DNA of 64,000 nucleotides from Pseudobutyrivibrio ruminis DSM 9787. GTDB taxonomy: Bacteria > Bacillota > Clostridia > Lachnospirales > Lachnospiraceae. The position numbers and the translations under genes were made by a program. Below are positions 51,443 to 59,325 of the stretch, one piece after another (positions within the stretch are counted from its first letter, which is position 1; every line of letters starts with the position of its first letter). The notes beneath the pieces are model-generated. The model did no database searches, had not been told where the DNA came from, and was given only the letters and a program-made list of their open reading frames with translations. The stretch lies in NCBI RefSeq assembly GCF_900218035.1, contig NZ_OBMR01000014.1, forward strand, positions 1-64,000, written 5' to 3'.

Positions 51443-51631
51443 ATGGATTGGAATGACGATGGTCAAATAGGAATGGATGATTTGATACTGACGGATATTA
51501 TTCTTAATGACGATGAAGAAAAAAAGGGTGGTGGAGATAATAAGCCTAATGGAAGTTGTCTATCTAGCTTGTTATTATTTATTATTCCACCAATAGCGCT
51601 GATTGCTACACTATGTAATTTTATAAGTTGA
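51443..51631 (+). CDS. Micro membrane protein with an EF-hand-like loop
   Basis: A 62-aa protein. Residues 2-13, DWNDDGQIGMDD, match a calcium-binding EF-hand/dockerin-type loop (D-x-N-x-D-G-x-I-x-x-D-D). The C-terminal part (SSLLLFIIPPIALIATLC) is a membrane helix. It could sense metal at the membrane, but no relative is known to me. GTGAGGATT lies before the ATG. Confidence 0.5.
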   Translation: MDWNDDGQIGMDDLILTDIILNDDEEKKGGGDNKPNGSCLSSLLLFIIPPIALIATLCNFIS

Positions 51632-51815
51632 TTGTAGTGACTCTTAATTAGTAAACATCATTTGAAACTACAAATCCAGTAGAATCTGAAGTTATGATTT
51701 CTTTATGATTACATGTCCCATAAATATCAATAGTAGAATGCTAGACTATAGTTGTTAAAAGTGAAGTGGTATAGTTAAATCATAAATACATGGCAATGTT
51801 TGCAATGGAGGGGAT

Positions 51816-52532
51816 ATGTTAGCAGGGATTATTATTGTAGTTATTCTGTTATTAATCGTGACATTCGTTTATAGCTTTAAGAATGCTTCTAACGAACAAA
51901 AAACAGGCAGTACAAATACTGATGCAGATGATAATTGGTGGAGTAGCGAAATGGAAGAGGATTATCGTAAGTTTCAGGAGCAACAGAATCGAGATCTCAA
52001 GAATATGCCTTTAACCGATGCAAATGAAAAGCTTACACCTAGCAATGATACTCAGTTATGTTCAAAAGAAAAACTTGCTGTCTATGTAGCAGAGATTGAA
52101 AGTCTTAGCGTATCACATGAGAATGCCGAAGATTCAAATTCGAGAAAGAGCATTAAAGTTTTTGATCCAGATTATAGCAATCTGGGAGACATAGATCCTA
52201 CGTTTCAAGAGCAGTTGCTCAAATTGATTGGTGATAAAGGCCTAACAAATGTTGAGTTCTATAATGCAGCTTGGATTGATAGAAAACTTTTTTCTGCTAT
52301 AAATGGTAATAAATTCTATAAGCCTAAGAAGGAGACGGCAGTAGCTTGTTGTTTTGGATTGAAGCTTTCCTTATGGGAGGCTGAAAAGCTTCTCAAAGCA
52401 GCGGGATATGCTCTATCAGACTCTATTCTATGGGACAGAATAATTAAATATTGCTTACAGCATGACATAAATAGGATAGAGCAGGTAAACCAAATCTTGG
52501 ATGAAATGGGAGAGAAATGCATAGGCTGTTAG
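51816..52532 (+). CDS. Membrane protein with the HTH-like domain of the macro fusion
   Basis: A 238-aa protein. An N-terminal membrane helix (2-22, LAGIIIVVILLLIVTFVYSF) is followed by a linker and a C-terminal domain (about 128-238) homologous to the end of the macro fusion at 47693: QLLKLIGDKGLTNVEFYNAAWIDRKLFSAINGNK...LSLWEAEKLLKAAGYALS...IIKYCLQHDINRIEQ. The order TM plus HTH-like domain suggests a membrane-tethered regulator. It ends at 52532, where the structured RNA region begins. Confidence 0.7.
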   Translation: MLAGIIIVVILLLIVTFVYSFKNASNEQKTGSTNTDADDNWWSSEMEEDYRKFQEQQNRDLKNMPLTDANEKLTPSNDTQLCSKEKLAVYVAEIESLSVSHENAEDSNSRKSIKVFDPDYSNLGDIDPTFQEQLLKLIGDKGLTNVEFYNAAWIDRKLFSAINGNKFYKPKKETAVACCFGLKLSLWEAEKLLKAAGYALSDSILWDRIIKYCLQHDINRIEQVNQILDEMGEKCIGC

Positions 52533-53658
52533 TTTTGAAAATGTCTTTTTAGAAACGACCTTTTTATAGGAATGATGGGATATATTGAAGATGGCTAGTG
52601 GATACCGACCGGCAATTGGAGCCTAGTACGTATCTTTTTAGTCCAAGTTAACGTCTGTAGAGCGCGATACTTTAAGGATGCTATGCGACACCGCGGTTAA
52701 CTTGGTTTACATCTGGAGTCTGTGTAGTGTAGTAAATGACACTGTCCTATATGCATATTTCAGGACATTGGGACTTGACTATGTATTAACGTTTCTTGGG
52801 TATTGGACCCTTGCCCGTTAGGGATAATTCTTGCATCCCATAGATATATTCAGATGTTTTCACTCATCAAATTAAGATGATTCGTGGAGGGATTCACCCA
52901 ACGCTACATCCTAAATACGATGGGAGCCTAAGTTTTTTAAAGCGTCGTTAATTCGACGTAAAGCTTATGCAAATAAGACTCCCTTTCGGTGGGATTTACT
53001 CACCCCGGGAGTCGTGAAGACTATCTGGCCTTTGCAGCGCTTTTATGAGGAGCAAATGCACACTGGTGTTAGTCTTTGAAAATTATAGTCCATATGAGCA
53101 AGTGAGTTAATCGTTGATGTTGTTGCTGTTTGACTACGTTGAAGGGTGATTAGCTAGGGGAACTAGTTTTAATTCTAGTCAGGTAGGAGCGACAAGTGCC
53201 CATGATTAGCCCTCCTAAAGCTTTAGGCATATGACTATGATTATATTTTGATATGGCAAGAACTACTAGAATTAGAATGCTCATAACACTAATCAAAACT
53301 TCGGTTCGTACTTGCTACCATTATTCTATATATTCATTCATGTAGGTGGGATTTGCCCCGCCCTTGGTGAATGAATAATATGTATTAGCACTTTTAGAGA
53401 AGATTGACTTCTCATTAGTGCTTTCTGCGTGTCTGCTAGCGATTTACGCTAGCAGCCGTACATTGTTTTAAATAATGAAACTGATGTCCAAGGCAAGCGA
53501 GCAAATCTATTACTCGTGCTATCTGTGAGGTTAGACCTCGGGCGACGATTTTAGAATTGTGACACCCCTTGGAGGTAAAGTAGGTTTCATTATAGGCATA
53601 CTCGGCTGGAAGGATTGAGACGATTGCTCTTTTTGTGAACAGTTGAGTATGCTTTTTT
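52533..53658 (+). ncRNA. Long, heavily structured RNA (RNA1), candidate leader or ornate RNA
   Basis: About 1.1 kb without a protein frame but full of strong helices. 5' part: CCAAGTTAAC (52643-52652) with GTTAACTTGG (52696-52705), GTCCT/AGGAC (52744/52762), CGTCG/CGACG (52943/52954). Middle: a pseudoknot core at 52968-53090. 3' part: TATTCATTCA/TGAATGAATA (53331/53368), GAGAAG/CTTCTC inside AGCAC/GTGCT, CTGCTAGCG/CGCTAGCAG (53433/53447), a multibranch closed by AATGAAAC/GTTTCATT (53474/53584) and TCCAAGG/CCTTGGA, and a final terminator GCATACTC/GAGTATGC (53596/53645) with TTTTTT. It shares 5' blocks with RNA2. It could be a giant attenuated leader for the next gene or an ornate RNA of GOLLD/ROOL size class; I cannot identify the family. 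Confidence 0.7.
53596..53658 (+). terminator. Terminator of RNA1 in front of the ankyrin-like gene
   Basis: GCATACTC (53596-53603) pairs with GAGTATGC (53645-53652), followed by TTTTTT. The ATG of the next gene is at 53672, 14 bases after it, with its GGGGG ribosome site between, an attenuator-like arrangement. Confidence 0.8.
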
Positions 53659-53671
53659 ATTTGGGGGTTAT

Positions 53672-54364
53672 ATGGAACAGATAAAGATTAATAAAGCGTT
53701 ATATGATGCGATGGAAAAAGATAAATACACGGAAATTAAAAAGCTTATAAATGGAGGCGCAAATCCTTTAGATTCACATGATGATAGAGATTTAGAGGAT
53801 AGTCCATTAGCTAAGTTTTTATTTTTTGCAAGTATGCATGTGGAAGATAACCCTGGTAGTACAAGGATTACAAATATGTTTTCGCTTCTTATCGAAAATC
53901 ATTTGCTAGATTATATTATATATGATGAAGATGGGAGCGATAATTTACCTCTTTGGGATTTGGAATTTTGCTGTAGTAAAGATGCTGCCGTTGCTTTAAA
54001 AAAGATTTTGGATGCAGGGTATACGGGATTGTCGGTAAATGAATTGGTTGAGCATTTCTGGACAGATTTGTTTTTGGCAGATTTTATGGAGTTTGAAGGA
54101 TGGAAAACGGATGCTCATATAGAATGGGGCATTAGAATGATGATGTTAGTAGCCTCTTATCCAGAGATTCTTGATAAAAATGAGTATATTCAAAGATGCG
54201 TAGAGTTAAAAGAAAATAAAGCGTCTAATATTTCATTTTTTAGAAACATAGATGGTTATTCAATTGAGTATGATGAATATACTTGCGTAGAAGATAATAA
54301 AATGACGGGGCTAACAGTCAATATGAAGGTGAATAATAAGTTGATTTGGAAGATTCATATGTAG
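53672..54364 (+). CDS. Ankyrin-like protein downstream of RNA1
   Basis: A 230-aa protein. Residues 8-50 read like an ankyrin repeat (ALYDAMEKDKYTEIKKLINGGANPLDSHDDRDLEDSPLAKF split as helix-turn-helix then GGANPLD), and IDPEILDKN-type helices follow; the rest is a weakly similar helical array. Ankyrin repeats bind proteins. The gene starts 14 bases after the RNA1 terminator, so its expression may depend on read-through. The family is not further recognised. Confidence 0.55.
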   Translation: MEQIKINKALYDAMEKDKYTEIKKLINGGANPLDSHDDRDLEDSPLAKFLFFASMHVEDNPGSTRITNMFSLLIENHLLDYIIYDEDGSDNLPLWDLEFCCSKDAAVALKKILDAGYTGLSVNELVEHFWTDLFLADFMEFEGWKTDAHIEWGIRMMMLVASYPEILDKNEYIQRCVELKENKASNISFFRNIDGYSIEYDEYTCVEDNKMTGLTVNMKVNNKLIWKIHM

Positions 54365-54417
54365 GCAGAAACGAATGATTATGTAAGTTGTTTTTTGATG
54401 GAAGGAATTGAAGGAAT

Positions 54418-54714
54418 ATGTACACAGATAAAGGGTTTTATTCATGCCTAGAAGAAGGAGAAGTTGTAGCTGAAGGCGTTGATGTGGAATTTGAGTGTAG
54501 GATGGAAGAAAAGCTAATATATTTTTTGTCATCATATTTCCAGGCATTTGGGATGTCGAAAAGATTTGCAATTGGATCTATCAATTCACTTACAAAATTG
54601 CAGTGTGTGGTTTTAGTGGGTTATTTTAATTTATGCGTTGAGTATGAAATAACACCTACAAGAGAAGAGCTTATTAAAGCTATTGATTTGATAAAGATAA
54701 GAACAAAGGAATAA
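54418..54714 (+). CDS. Hypothetical 98-aa protein
   Basis: A small helical protein (FGMSKRFAIGSINSLTKLQCVVLVGYFNLCVEYEITPTREEL) with no membrane segment or motif I know. GGAAGG lies 13 and GGAAT a few bases before the ATG. It ends at 54714, just before RNA2, and is preceded by the ankyrin-like gene. Confidence 0.5.
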   Translation: MYTDKGFYSCLEEGEVVAEGVDVEFECRMEEKLIYFLSSYFQAFGMSKRFAIGSINSLTKLQCVVLVGYFNLCVEYEITPTREELIKAIDLIKIRTKE

Positions 54715-54734
54715 TATACGATAGTAAGTTGAAT

Positions 54735-55112
54735 AATTGTCGTCTTAGAAGCGACCATTTTGGAGTTGCCATATGTTATAAATAGACAAGGCTAAAGAAT
54801 AACTATTGAAAGGCAATTGCAGCTCGGTATTTAGATTATTCAAATGAAATGTAGAGTGCGGATCCCTTGACTGGGTGTTTGGAGGGTAGGCTCCCCGTAG
54901 AGCACATTTCCCTGAACCATCTTGGGCAATTGGCGCCCTCTGATCGTAGGAGCTAAAAGTAATGAGTGAAGGCACAGTGCCAGGACAACGTCCTCTGTGG
55001 TATCCACATTACTGAAAAACACCAATATGACCAAGGAGTTCCGGGAACACTGTGCTCATAACACAGAAAGGGGCGTTCGACTCGTACCTGCCATCATATT
55101 GGTGTTTTTTTT
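54735..55112 (+). ncRNA. Structured RNA (RNA2) paralogous to the 5' part of RNA1, ending in a tRNA-like terminator
   Basis: The 5' 90 bases match RNA1 in order and spacing: TTAGAAGCGACC (54745; RNA1 TTAGAAACGACC at 52549), GGCTAAAGAATA (54790; RNA1 GGCTAGTGGATA at 52593) and GGCAATTG then AGC and GTA (54812; RNA1 52611). Next come GAAAT/ATTTC with GTGC/GCAC, CCC/GGG and GGAG/CTCC hairpins, and a closed domain AGTAAT/ATTACT (54958/55008) holding GGCA-CAG-TGCC, AGGAC-AAC-GTCCT and TGTGG-TAT-CCACA. It ends in a tRNA-like fold and terminator (55020-55112). The 144-aa gene starts at 55139. Confidence 0.7.
55020..55112 (+). terminator. Terminator whose loop is a tRNA-like cloverleaf (CAT anticodon loop)
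   Basis: CACCAATATGA (55020-55030) pairs perfectly with TCATATTGGTG (55094-55104), then eight T residues: a terminator. The 63-base loop carries an anticodon-like arm CTGTG-CTCATAA-CACAG (55050-55066, loop triplet CAT = Met) and a T-arm-like hairpin with loop TTCGACT (55076-55082). GTTC-CGG-GAAC (55038-55048) takes the D-arm place. The fold imitates a tRNA with an 11-bp acceptor; there is no 3' CCA. Confidence 0.65.
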
Positions 55113-55138
55113 AGATTAGTGAGGGGGGTGAACTAGCT

Positions 55139-55573
55139 ATGAATAAAATGATAAAACCAGGTATGATGAAATACTGTGTTGTTGCTAATATCAAAAGCGA
55201 TTCCTACTGTGATAAAAATGGATTTATTCGATATGGAACTAAAGTATTTCCAGCCGGTCGGAAGATATATCTTTCTCGTAGATTATGGAAAAATGGAGTT
55301 GTTGCTATGGGACTGAATAGGTATAAGAGTCGATATGATACAGATACTGTACCATTAGATCTTGTAGAAAATATTAGAGTCACACGTACATTTAAACCAT
55401 CTATTCTTATTAAAATGGGATTTTGTGATGAGTATATAGATATGTGGTGGTCACATAGAGCAGAAGATTTTAAAAGAGCGCAAGAATATGCTGAAATGCT
55501 AAATTGTATAAAAAATGGTGATATCACGGCATTTGATAGATATTTTGATGAAGTGATGGTAAATTATTGCTGA
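55139..55573 (+). CDS. Hypothetical 144-aa protein downstream of RNA2
   Basis: A basic soluble protein (KSRYDTDTVPLDLVENIRVTRTFKPSILIKMGF ...EYIDMWWSHRAEDFKRAQEYAEML). No family recognised; the WWSHRAEDFK helix is a possible landmark for searches. It starts 27 bases after the RNA2 terminator with GAGGGGGG upstream, so read-through of the tRNA-like terminator would control it. Confidence 0.55.
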   Translation: MNKMIKPGMMKYCVVANIKSDSYCDKNGFIRYGTKVFPAGRKIYLSRRLWKNGVVAMGLNRYKSRYDTDTVPLDLVENIRVTRTFKPSILIKMGFCDEYIDMWWSHRAEDFKRAQEYAEMLNCIKNGDITAFDRYFDEVMVNYC

Positions 55574-55584
55574 GTATAGTTAAT

Positions 55585-55604
55585 GGCGGAGCAAAGGCTC
55601 CGCC
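55585..55604. terminator. Bidirectional hairpin between convergent genes
   Basis: GGCGGAGC (55585-55592) pairs perfectly with GCTCCGCC (55597-55604) around AAAG. Only weak T-rich sequence follows on either side, so it may also stabilise mRNA ends. Confidence 0.6.
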
Positions 55605-55613
55605 CATTTACTA

Positions 55614-55805
55614 TTACCAATTGTCGTTATCATCTGAATTTGCCCAACTAGAAGAGGTGTTATCAGTAAGATGTAGGTCTCCGGTTTCTAGGTCCATAGC
55701 CATGCCGGAACCCATGTTCTGCATGAGATGGCCTTCTGTATCCATGGCCATGCCAGAGCCCATATCCATTAAAAAATCTCCATCAGTAAAATCAAAGATA
55801 CTCAT
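55614..55805 (-). CDS. 63-aa protein with a tandem MGSGMAMD repeat
   Basis: A small acidic protein containing the phrase MGSGMAMD twice (residues about 15 and 31), once followed by TEG and once by LETGD, with a serine-rich end. This metal-binding-like, methionine-rich pattern is not one I know. GAAAGGAG lies before the ATG, and the gene directly follows the HTH gene (stop at 55809), so it is part of that unit. Confidence 0.55.
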   Translation of the reverse strand: MSIFDFTDGDFLMDMGSGMAMDTEGHLMQNMGSGMAMDLETGDLHLTDNTSSSWANSDDNDNW

Positions 55806-55808
55806 AGT

Positions 55809-57068
55809 CTAACTCCTTTCATTCATATGCATTACTGAATCATAGATTGAATTAAGCTCATTTATAAGAGCTTGTGTTGTACTATTAGAGGATTTCGCGT
55901 TGATGAAAATGAGATTAGTTACAAATCCATTGATAGGTTGTCCCTTTTCCACATTAGGGTTTGTGTAAGCAAAAAAGCCTTCTTTAGGGTATGGAAAGAA
56001 CCATTTCCAAGTAAGACTATTTACAGCTTCTTTATAATACCCTGAGTTATCGTCCTCGATGTTGATGCTTTTATAATATTCTTTGCTTTGCTCAAGTGCT
56101 TCTCTTGAAGCCTTTAGCAGTTTTTTATGAACACTTTTGTTGTAATCGATAGCTGCAGTGAGCCATTTGTTTGCATTAGGATGTTTGCTTTTAATCATCA
56201 TTGAAAGCAGTTCATTTAGATAAGGATATATAAAAGTATTTGTACTATCTGTAAGTGATGAGTCAATAGAAAACTCATTAAAAAAATATTCAATGGTTTT
56301 ATCATCACTTGAGGCTATAGCTTTTAACAGTTCTTTTATATCAGGTGTTAATGCTATTGGATCATTAGTAAGGGTATGGTGTCCCAGAGTAGGTGTTAAC
56401 AAATACAGTCTTGGTATTTCTCTAGCATGTAGCTTATCTAATAGTTCGTAATTGCTATTCTTAATAGCAAGTGTAATCATTTTGATTCTTAGGGTGTCAT
56501 TGCTGCCTAGATATACATCAAGAGTATCAATACTACCGACGTCCCTTCTTTTAATATTTGTTCCTGCCCCAAGGCTAATACCATAGTCATTCTTATTACC
56601 ACTGACAAACCAAATAATATTTTTATCCATCAGATATGTCAGTAGTTCGTGGTTTTCAAATTCAAAAGCGTAGTCTATAAGCGTCTTATTATATTCATCA
56701 GCGTTTAAAAATGGTTTATCGATTTGATTGATATATTCATCCCACATTTCTTTATCCTTTGACTGAGCAACAGAGAAGTTCGTAGGGCGGTTCGACATAG
56801 TTGCTGTGTGCTTTCCAGCGCTAAGTATTTCATCTACAGATACTTCGAGCATATGTGAGAAGTATGGCAAGTCTTCCAACTGAATACTTTTATTTCCATG
56901 CTTAATTTGACTGATACGGTTTTGCATGTTTTGAAGTGATTCGTCTGAATCAGGTCCGTAACGTCTTTCTATATAATCTCTGGCAAACTGTCTATCAGAT
57001 TGATATTTTCTACGTATTAATATGTCTAGATAATTTCCTATTTCTTTATTACTCGCTGTTTCAAACAT
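55809..57068 (-). CDS. XRE-type HTH regulator with C-terminal repeat region
   Basis: A 419-aa protein. An N-terminal HTH-like region (about 10-85: DRQFARDYIERRYG, SLQNMQNRISQIKHGNKS, LPYFSHMLEVSVDEIL) is of the Cro/CI class. The C-terminal 330 residues are helical, with phrases such as DKNIIWFVSG, YELLDKLHAREIPRLYLL and YLNELLSMMI, ankyrin- or TPR-like but not clearly either. A perfect 19-base palindrome at 57172-57190 lies upstream and is a likely operator. It is co-transcribed with the 63-aa gene. Confidence 0.65.
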   Translation of the reverse strand: MFETASNKEIGNYLDILIRRKYQSDRQFARDYIERRYGPDSDESLQNMQNRISQIKHGNKSIQLEDLPYFSHMLEVSVDEILSAGKHTATMSNRPTNFSVAQSKDKEMWDEYINQIDKPFLNADEYNKTLIDYAFEFENHELLTYLMDKNIIWFVSGNKNDYGISLGAGTNIKRRDVGSIDTLDVYLGSNDTLRIKMITLAIKNSNYELLDKLHAREIPRLYLLTPTLGHHTLTNDPIALTPDIKELLKAIASSDDKTIEYFFNEFSIDSSLTDSTNTFIYPYLNELLSMMIKSKHPNANKWLTAAIDYNKSVHKKLLKASREALEQSKEYYKSINIEDDNSGYYKEAVNSLTWKWFFPYPKEGFFAYTNPNVEKGQPINGFVTNLIFINAKSSNSTTQALINELNSIYDSVMHMNERS

Positions 57069-57171
57069 AATCGGAATCCTCCTGTTGCTATCAGAATATA
57101 ATTTTTATTTCCGGCAGTATATATATGATTGGCATATATAAAAAGCATACAAATATAATATCACATTTATC

Positions 57172-57190
57172 TATATGCTATTAGCATATA
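57172..57190. promoter_or_regulatory. Perfect 19-base palindrome, probable operator of the XRE gene
   Basis: TATATGCTA-T-TAGCATATA. Half-sites GCATATA also occur at 57132 and near 57145. It lies about 105 bases before the XRE start and 135 before the exonuclease start, in the divergent promoter region. Confidence 0.65.
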
Positions 57191-57323
57191 TTATTTGTTT
57201 CTCATCTTGATATACGAAAGAAGAGTTTAGGGAGTTTTATAGTACAGCAAAGATGATATTTTATAATCACAAAATTTAATAGTTGTGGGTAATGAACGGG
57301 ATATTTCACAGGAGGAGATAATT

Positions 57324-57989
57324 ATGAAGCACGTAGTTGTAGATTTAGAGATGAATAATGTAGCACAGAATTCTGAGGCACGTTATATTTGCTCGTCAGA
57401 GACAATAGAAATTGGAGCAGTAATGCTTGATGATAATCTCACAGAAATATCTTCATTTCGTACATATGTAAAACCAGAGCATAATGTTCGCATTATGAAT
57501 AAGATAACAAAGCTTACAGGAATAACCACAGAGATGGTAGAAAATGCACCTGTATTTAACGAAGCTTTAAAAATGTTTATGAATTGGTGTCTCGGAACTG
57601 GTGAAGAGGTGACAATCTATGCATGGAGCGATAGCGATTTTAACCAGATTTCAAAAGAAATTATTTTAAAGGGATATGAGATTTCTGATGATGAAAAGAA
57701 TCTACTTGAAAATCCATGGTCTGATTTTCAGCAGGAATTTGATACTAACTTAGGATTTGAAAGACAAATTTCTTTAAAAATGGCTCTTGATATGGCAGGT
57801 GTTGATTTTAGTGGCAGACAGCATGATGCGCTTGATGATGCTAGAAATACTGCGGAGCTTCTTCATATCTTTAAAGATAGCGATTTGTTCGAGCTTACAC
57901 TTAGAAAGATTAAGGATATTATGCAACCAAAGGAGTTAGGATGTGCCCTTGGCGATATGTTTGATTTCTCCGTATTTGCAGTAGCATAA
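57324..57989 (+). CDS. DEDDh 3'-5' exonuclease (DnaQ/RNase T-like)
   Basis: A 221-aa exonuclease starting at 57324 (MKHVVVDLEMN) behind CAGGAGGAGA. Exo I is VVDLEMNN (D and E at residues about 6 and 8), Exo II has IYAWSDSDFNQI (D, about 95) and Exo III HDALDDARNTAEL (H and D, about 170), so all four metal ligands and the general-base histidine are present. It degrades DNA or RNA from 3' ends; as a stand-alone protein it may act in repair or RNA turnover. It is divergent from the XRE gene. Confidence 0.9.
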   Translation: MKHVVVDLEMNNVAQNSEARYICSSETIEIGAVMLDDNLTEISSFRTYVKPEHNVRIMNKITKLTGITTEMVENAPVFNEALKMFMNWCLGTGEEVTIYAWSDSDFNQISKEIILKGYEISDDEKNLLENPWSDFQQEFDTNLGFERQISLKMALDMAGVDFSGRQHDALDDARNTAELLHIFKDSDLFELTLRKIKDIMQPKELGCALGDMFDFSVFAVA

Positions 57990-58096
57990 AGTGCGGATTA
58001 AATGATTAAGAGAAAGCTATTTATTAATGTTTTATGATAAAATTGAATTGTTTGTAAAAACGATTTATATATAGGATTAAAGGGGGTTGCGTATAA

Positions 58097-59311
58097 TTGG
58101 TTACTGAAGGAAGAGGTTCCGCTGAATACGAAGATAATAGGTTTATGATTAATCCTAATATGAGTATTTTAGGAAACATGCTTTTTATCACAGATCAATA
58201 TATTTCTAGAAAACTGGTAGGAGGGTTTAAACTCACAGAGATGGCCAATCAGCTAATGAATGAGGGGCGTATTGATGATGAGTTACTATATCCATTTGAG
58301 GATGTGACCTGGGATACAGTTTTTGGAAATCTTAAATGTATAGAATTCTATAATTTTGGTTCTGATCCTGAATCTGCACGAGGGGTTGAGAAATATATAA
58401 ATTTCTTAGACTATATTCACAATACAGATACTACTAATTTCATAGATGATACAAAGACAGACACTTCACAGATGTTAGGACTAATGATGTCAGAGGTCTG
58501 GGCTGAAGTTAAACAAGGAATACTAGAGCTTCTTGAAAATGATAGTTTTGACAGAAACGAATTAATAGAAAGAGCATTGAAAATTATGATGGATTCTTTC
58601 TATAAAACTATTGATGAGTATTTCTCTTCGTCATACTTAGATGAAGCTGAAGGCGAGCATTTGTTTATGAATGTTTTTGCAGGAATGCAGGATGTTATCA
58701 ATGATATGGCCTTTGATGAAAATACTTTGGTTAAGACAACTTATGCTTCTATAGTTAAGGGCGCCGAAGTACTTATATGTAATCCAGAATACTTACCATT
58801 TGGTGAAAGATTAGCATCTGCATCACGTTATTTTATGGCGGGAAGTAGTTTGCTAGTTAGTGAGAAATTCATGACATCAATGGGTGATTCCTTGGATAAG
58901 TTAAGAGAGAAGTATGGGGATGAAATAGTTACTTTATTACCAGCTTTGATTAGCTCAACAATTTGCTGTGCTTGCCTTGTTTCGTTGGATCACAATCCAA
59001 TGATTCAAGAACTTATTGCTAGGTTCAATGAAGTGCCTACACTTACCTATGAGATTAGGCAGTTAAAAGAATCTGCAGAGCAATTTGAGAGAATTGCGGC
59101 AGAACTAGGAAGTTATGATTATGACAAACTAAAGATAGAAATTGATGCTTATAGTGCTATGGCTGAAGATATTTCGGTCATTGATTCGCCTGAGGCACTT
59201 AATGATTATCTTATGAAATATTATGAAAAAACAGGAAAGCCAATACCTTGGGGAAATAGAACTGTTGAGGAACATTGGGCTGATCCAAATAGTAGATTAG
59301 TATTTGAGTAG
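58097..59311 (+). CDS. Hypothetical 404-aa helical protein, TTG start
   Basis: An all-helical soluble protein, no recognised family. The start TTG at 58097 is preceded by AAAGGGGG; the first in-frame ATG (residue 17) has no such site. One short hydrophobic segment near 285-300 (ALISSTICCACLVSLDH) might touch a membrane. It ends 14 bases before the glycine-zipper gene, so the two probably act together. Confidence 0.6.
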   Translation: MVTEGRGSAEYEDNRFMINPNMSILGNMLFITDQYISRKLVGGFKLTEMANQLMNEGRIDDELLYPFEDVTWDTVFGNLKCIEFYNFGSDPESARGVEKYINFLDYIHNTDTTNFIDDTKTDTSQMLGLMMSEVWAEVKQGILELLENDSFDRNELIERALKIMMDSFYKTIDEYFSSSYLDEAEGEHLFMNVFAGMQDVINDMAFDENTLVKTTYASIVKGAEVLICNPEYLPFGERLASASRYFMAGSSLLVSEKFMTSMGDSLDKLREKYGDEIVTLLPALISSTICCACLVSLDHNPMIQELIARFNEVPTLTYEIRQLKESAEQFERIAAELGSYDYDKLKIEIDAYSAMAEDISVIDSPEALNDYLMKYYEKTGKPIPWGNRTVEEHWADPNSRLVFE

Positions 59312-59325
59312 GGAGGATATTTGAA

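Noticed and set aside
52533-53658. T-box leader
   Set aside because: I looked for the T-box core (AGGGTGGNACCGCG) before the terminator and did not find it.
52533-53658. Group II intron, retron or CRISPR-related RNA
   Set aside because: No domain V-like hairpin, no reverse transcriptase and no repeat-spacer pattern nearby.
55020-55112. A functional tRNA-Met gene
   Set aside because: The D arm is not canonical, the acceptor-like stem is 11 bp, the T stem has a mismatch, and a terminator T run replaces the CCA end. Better called tRNA-like.
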